64,000 nt of DNA from Galerina marginata (lineage: Eukaryota > Basidiomycota > Agaricomycetes > Agaricales > Galerinaceae). Position numbers and translations under genes: made by a program. Shown in pieces: positions 60,801-64,000 of this stretch. Every line of letters starts with the position of its first letter. The stretch's first letter is position 1. The notes under the pieces were generated by a model. It made no database searches and was not told the origin of the DNA. It saw only the letters and a program-made list of their open reading frames with translations. Where the stretch lies: contig JAECYW010000014.1 of assembly GCA_023014335.1 (NCBI GenBank), positions 1,550,001 through 1,614,000 on the forward strand. Reading direction: 5' to 3'.

Positions 60801-61108
60801 AGCCGACCAGTAGCTCTTGTCGAAGCTGAAAGGCATGGTCTTGCGCTCCGTCGCACGTTTCGAGTCCTGGTTAGAGCCTGTCTCCGGTGGGTCGAGGAAG
60901 GTCTGGTTCCCTTGCATGCGGATAAGTGGCTTCGCCCCTCGCGCAAGCTCTGTGAAAGTGCACGATGGAGAAAGAGAATAATAGGGCGCAGAGAATGTCA
61001 CTGGTCAAAGCGAGTCCGCTGTGCATGAGCAAGACCGTGCGCACCTCGAGAGTTGAGCGGTCGACATCGAACGACGACTTTGATGTTCCCATCGCCAGCC
61101 TCGGCCAT
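54860..61108 (-). CDS. Kinesin-3 motor protein (Unc104/KIF1A, fungal UncA type)
   Basis: A large intron-rich gene, roughly 1,500-1,600 aa, from ATG 61108 to the TAA at 54860-54862. The motor begins [15 protein letters not shown]. The P-loop is GQTGSGKS, switch I is [13 protein letters not shown] and switch II is [15 protein letters not shown]. Lys-rich loop 12 ([10 protein letters not shown]), the kinesin-3 hallmark, follows, and the neck has [20 protein letters not shown]. Coiled coil comes next, then a forkhead-associated domain ([27 protein letters not shown]). After it are a KIF1B-like stalk region, long conserved segments ([18 protein letters not shown]) and a C-terminal PH domain ending [15 protein letters not shown]. 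The family carries vesicles and early endosomes to microtubule plus ends, held by the PH domain. The P-loop is spread over two micro-exons (60623-60612 and 60545-60527). Confidence 0.92.
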
Positions 61109-61567
61109 GTTGAGGGGTCACTGAATTCCGGTTGTAGAGCAGCCAAAGCCGACGCGACGCTCGCAGGGCGAGTGGTGGCTATGTGACAACTGGCAAGGGA
61201 GGGATCTCTGTGCGAGGGCTGGTGGTGGTAGTCGGTGTGCAAAAGGGCCGAGATTACAAGGAACGCGTGCGGGACTTGCGCTTGACAACACAACTGTAGC
61301 TCACGCGTAACGAGCTGATTAGGAAATGTACACATGTCTGGTTAAAAGTGCACTGTTGCAATGAAATGGTTCTATGGCAGTACTGTGTACAATATATTAT
61401 ACTTCATAGCATACTCTACTAAGTGAGAGCGAAAATGCTCCGGATACCAAAATACAAATTTATTTGTTTATAGGAGTCTCGTCAGAATGTTAAAGTTCAG
61501 GTAACATTTTCTGCGGGAAGTCATGAAAAAATTCTCAGTCACTGGAACTATTTCAGGCTGCACAAAA
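61109..61567. other. Spacer upstream of the kinesin gene
   Basis: About 460 bp holding the kinesin promoter and the 3' flank of the next gene. No gene or repeat seen. Confidence 0.45.
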
Positions 61568-62525
61568 TCATTCTTCACTATCTGCATCGTCTTCAGGTTC
61601 AATCCCGGTCTTCTTGGGAGGCGGTTCGTGTTCGTCGGCGTGGTCGTTTTCACTTCGCTTTGAATCGATCTTCAGGTCCTTCATCCAAACCTATTGCATA
61701 GAAGTCATTTGATCCAATGCCTGCACGCCTGCAACGCCTCGGGAAAATCCCCTTCAAGGTTACTATTTTGTAGGCTGAGAATGGCGTGGATGGGGTAAGG
61801 AAACCCTATTCCTCGCAGCAGTCTATAGGTAGGGTTATCGGAAGTCGAAAAATCAAGACAAGTGTAGCCACAGATTTTGACTGGGATTGCTTGTTAGACC
61901 TTGGTCGTGTCAGGTAAATAAATACGCCCAGGGTGGATCGGGGTGGGTGGGTACCGGCCAAGGAGACGGCTGGGCCTAGGGTGTCTAGAGGTGTCCCTGG
62001 CGGGGTAGACGTGAATCTGCTGCGTCTGAGGCTGCTCGTCGAGTGCAATACGGGCTTTGTGCATCTCCTGGGTGTATTCTGACCAGGGAAAAGAGGTTGA
62101 TGTATGGGAGGATTGAAGTTGGGTCCGGTAGGTCCTCTGGCACATTTGTCCCGAATGACCTTGTGTGTGACAAGAGCCAGCCAGTGAGGACTCAGTCAAG
62201 GAGTAAGTATGGAAATCTGAGAGGGACCCATAACCACGAAGCGGAAAATGGCAGTGCTTACGGACTGATGCGTTCTCCTCGAAGTTTCTTCTGTATGTCG
62301 GCGACAGAAGTGCTAAGAGAACACAGCACTCGAACTAGGTAGGGATAAGTAGGTGTCTAAGAAAAGAGAACTTCGTATCGTACCTAGGGATGTTCGATTA
62401 GATTGGTACACACTGAAGCAGCCTTCCTTGGGAGTGTTGTTAAGACAGATGCTGCAGCGATATCCGTATGTGGTGCGGACTGACTCCTCGGTTGAAAAGG
62501 CAGCTCTCGTTGGGTTCCATGACAT
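61568..62525 (-). CDS. Hypothetical protein with a C-x2-C motif
   Basis: Four exons (62525-62384, 62312-62262, 62159-61900, 61690-61568) join in phase to give 191 aa. Residues 17-36 contain TTYGYRCSICLNNTPKEGC, reminiscent of the metal-binding start of fungal HNH-nuclease-type proteins, and exon 2 gives LALLSPTYRRNFEE, which could be the matching second half. The expected His residues are not seen, so this is a weak resemblance. The last 45 residues are charged, with a bipartite nuclear-signal-like patch and an acidic end (PPPKKTGIEPEDDADSEE). In exon 3 a second frame (FGTNVPEDLPDPTSILPYIN) also looks coding, so part of the gene may have suffered a frameshift. No firm family call. Confidence 0.5.
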
Positions 62526-62952
62526 GCTGGGACGAGAGAACAAGGGTAAACAGGGTTCGAAGACATATTTCTTTTGCTATCCACAATTACGGATTGTTCC
62601 AGTAAGCGACCCTTGCGGTGTGTATTTTCAGCTACAATAAGTTTGTTACAAAAGAAATTAGGCGCCGAAAGGCTCTCAAGGTATGTCAGTTCCAAGGGAT
62701 CCAATCGAATTACATTATACACCTGGTGTTGTCTTTAAATAGTCGCTTCGGCCGAGGAACAAGGAAGGCGTGTTGGGGGTGAGGGAAAAATTAATTGAGT
62801 GAGGGTAGAAAACCTGTTAATACCGCGGTCAATTCATGAAATGAAATTCAGAAGAATAGTCGAAAGAGTCCATTTGGAGGTCTTTCTGTCATATTACGTC
62901 CGTGGGGGATAAACACAAACCCCAAGAGTATCGGACCACGACCGAAAGTCGT
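62526..62952. other. Spacer, no gene seen
   Basis: Between the IMP3 stop and the start of the C-x2-C protein gene on the same strand. Nothing further recognised. Confidence 0.45.
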
Positions 62953-63755
62953 TCATAATAGATCAAAGTCGTCGAGCTGAGAAAATATCAGACAAGAGCC
63001 GGATATGGATGGGACAAAAGTACCTCGTCATTATATTGCATGATCGTGCGTTTAAGTTTAGAGGTGTCGACCCATGTAACGTAGTCTTCCATATGTCTGG
63101 CAGCACCAGTCAATACCGAATGAGGAGGATGGACAAAAAAAAGCTACCTAGTTACCAGGAAGGCAGGATCTGTGACGGTATCGGGCCCGACGCGAACATG
63201 ACCTTGCTCGATAAACTTGACGGCCTGTATGGATGTGTCAACTGAGAAAAAAAAAGCTGGCGACAATCGAGGACTACTTACTGCACTAACTGTCTCTGCC
63301 ATTTTTGACATGCACATGAAGACGGCCAGCCGTCTTCTGCAGAATGCGGAGACAGTGAGCTTGTTTTCGATGTCGCTGAGTTTTGCCGCGGAATTTAAAA
63401 CGCCCATGTCGTAAAGCTTGGACAAGAGTTGGCCCTCCATTCGACTTCGGAAAGGGTCTTGGGCAGGCAAGAGAGAGACCCTGTGTGCGTAGGAGCGTAA
63501 TGATCCGCACAACTTGTTGTATCTAGGATATGGTGAGTGGCGGGGGTCGTATGGACAACAGAAGCAGATCACTTGTGGTAGTCTTCCCGATCCTGGATGT
63601 GATACCGACGCATAACTTTGATTTCGCGGAGGTTTGCATCTTGTTTCCACTTGGGCGAGTGAGCTGGGAGGATGATTAGGAAGTAAAGGACATACGTTGA
63701 GAAAATCGACTTTTTTGAGGAGCTTTTGCTCGTGGTACTTGAGTTTTCTGACCAT
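62953..63755 (-). CDS. imp3: U3 small nucleolar ribonucleoprotein IMP3
   Basis: A multi-exon gene of about 180 aa from ATG 63755 (MVRKLKYHEQKLLKKVDFLN) to the TGA at 62953-62955. IMP3 motifs are continuous across the splice joints: WKQDANLREIKVMRRYHIQD, YNKLCGSLRSYAHR, then the S4-type RNA-binding core CRRRLAVFMCMSKMAETV, FIEQGHVRVGPDTVTDPAFLV, and the C-terminal NMEDYVTWVDTSKLKRTI ending DDFDLL. IMP3 is part of the small-subunit processome and helps U3 snoRNA pair with the 35S pre-rRNA in the nucleolus. The reading frame upstream of the ATG is open but not conserved-looking. Confidence 0.93.
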
Positions 63756-64000
63756 GGATGGTGAGAGTTCCCGAATGAGGTGGTTGGGGGAGGGAAGCCA
63801 CGTGTGGGAGAGCTGCGTTCGTTCACAGCGTTCAACTTTCATTCCACTCTTTTCTCTCTCCTCCATCCGCCAGCGATCTGCCGAGATTCTCCTCGTCGCC
63901 GTCGGTGCGCTTGTTGTCTTTCATGCTCGCCACCGTTCGCCCACCGAACACACATCTGACAGTGACCTCTAGCCGATGAACGGCCCCGTTCGTCCAGGTA
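63756..64000. promoter_or_regulatory. Upstream region of IMP3, possible divergent start at the right edge
   Basis: Holds the IMP3 promoter. An ATG at 63976 opens a + strand frame (MNGPVRP) that continues to the window end and could be the start of a divergent gene. Too short to judge. Confidence 0.3.

Overview
This window is nuclear DNA from a filamentous basidiomycete, most likely an Agaricomycete. Most genes are broken by many short introns of about 50-70 nt with GT-AG ends. The gene content fits that group: a housekeeping-type prolyl oligopeptidase, a membrane-anchored P450, a cyclopropane-fatty-acid-synthase-like methyltransferase, an F-box/LRR-like protein, and an UncA/Unc104-type kinesin-3. 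There are no operons, CRISPR arrays or recognisable intact transposons, and I found no convincing tRNA. Exon models below were built by hand from splice sites and reading-frame phase.

Layout, left to right. 1-4.3 kb: a partial membrane/Pro-rich gene at the left edge (-), a doubtful short gene (+), mitochondrial IF-3 (-) and a small GPI-type secreted protein (-). 4.5-8.9 kb: tRNA adenosine deaminase Tad2 (+) converging on prolyl oligopeptidase (-). 8.9-13.1 kb: a gene-poor stretch with decayed coding fragments. 13.1-19.9 kb: a cytochrome P450 (-) diverging from a mitochondrial carrier of the Flx1 type (+). 20.9-25.4 kb: a Gln-rich low-complexity protein (-) and a WW-domain protein (-). 26.9-31.3 kb: an F-box gene interrupted by one stop codon (+) and an Hsp110/Hsp70-like pseudogene (+). 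31.5-38.8 kb: a single-exon mitochondrial PPR-like protein (-), a class-3/diacylglycerol lipase (-) and a one-pass membrane protein (+). 39.1-49.2 kb: a small unknown gene (-), an APC-family permease (-), translation factor eIF5B (-) and Arl2 (+). 52.1-63.8 kb: the methyltransferase (+), the kinesin-3 (-), an unknown C-x2-C protein (-) and IMP3 of the U3 snoRNP (-).

Functionally this is a housekeeping neighbourhood: translation (IF-3, Tad2, eIF5B), ribosome biogenesis (IMP3), transport and cytoskeleton (Arl2, kinesin-3), mitochondria (Flx1-like carrier, PPR-like protein) and lipid chemistry (lipase, methyltransferase, P450). The genes do not form one pathway, and I see no new multi-gene system. 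The most interesting signals concern gene architecture and decay: five micro-exons of 12-19 nt in four genes, two of them consecutive and splitting the kinesin P-loop; a GC-AG intron; a 1.39 kb intron in the P450; a paired palindrome in the P450/carrier promoter; an in-frame upstream start that would give prolyl oligopeptidase a mitochondrial-like presequence; a nearly intact F-box gene with a single stop codon; and two separate tracts of gene decay.
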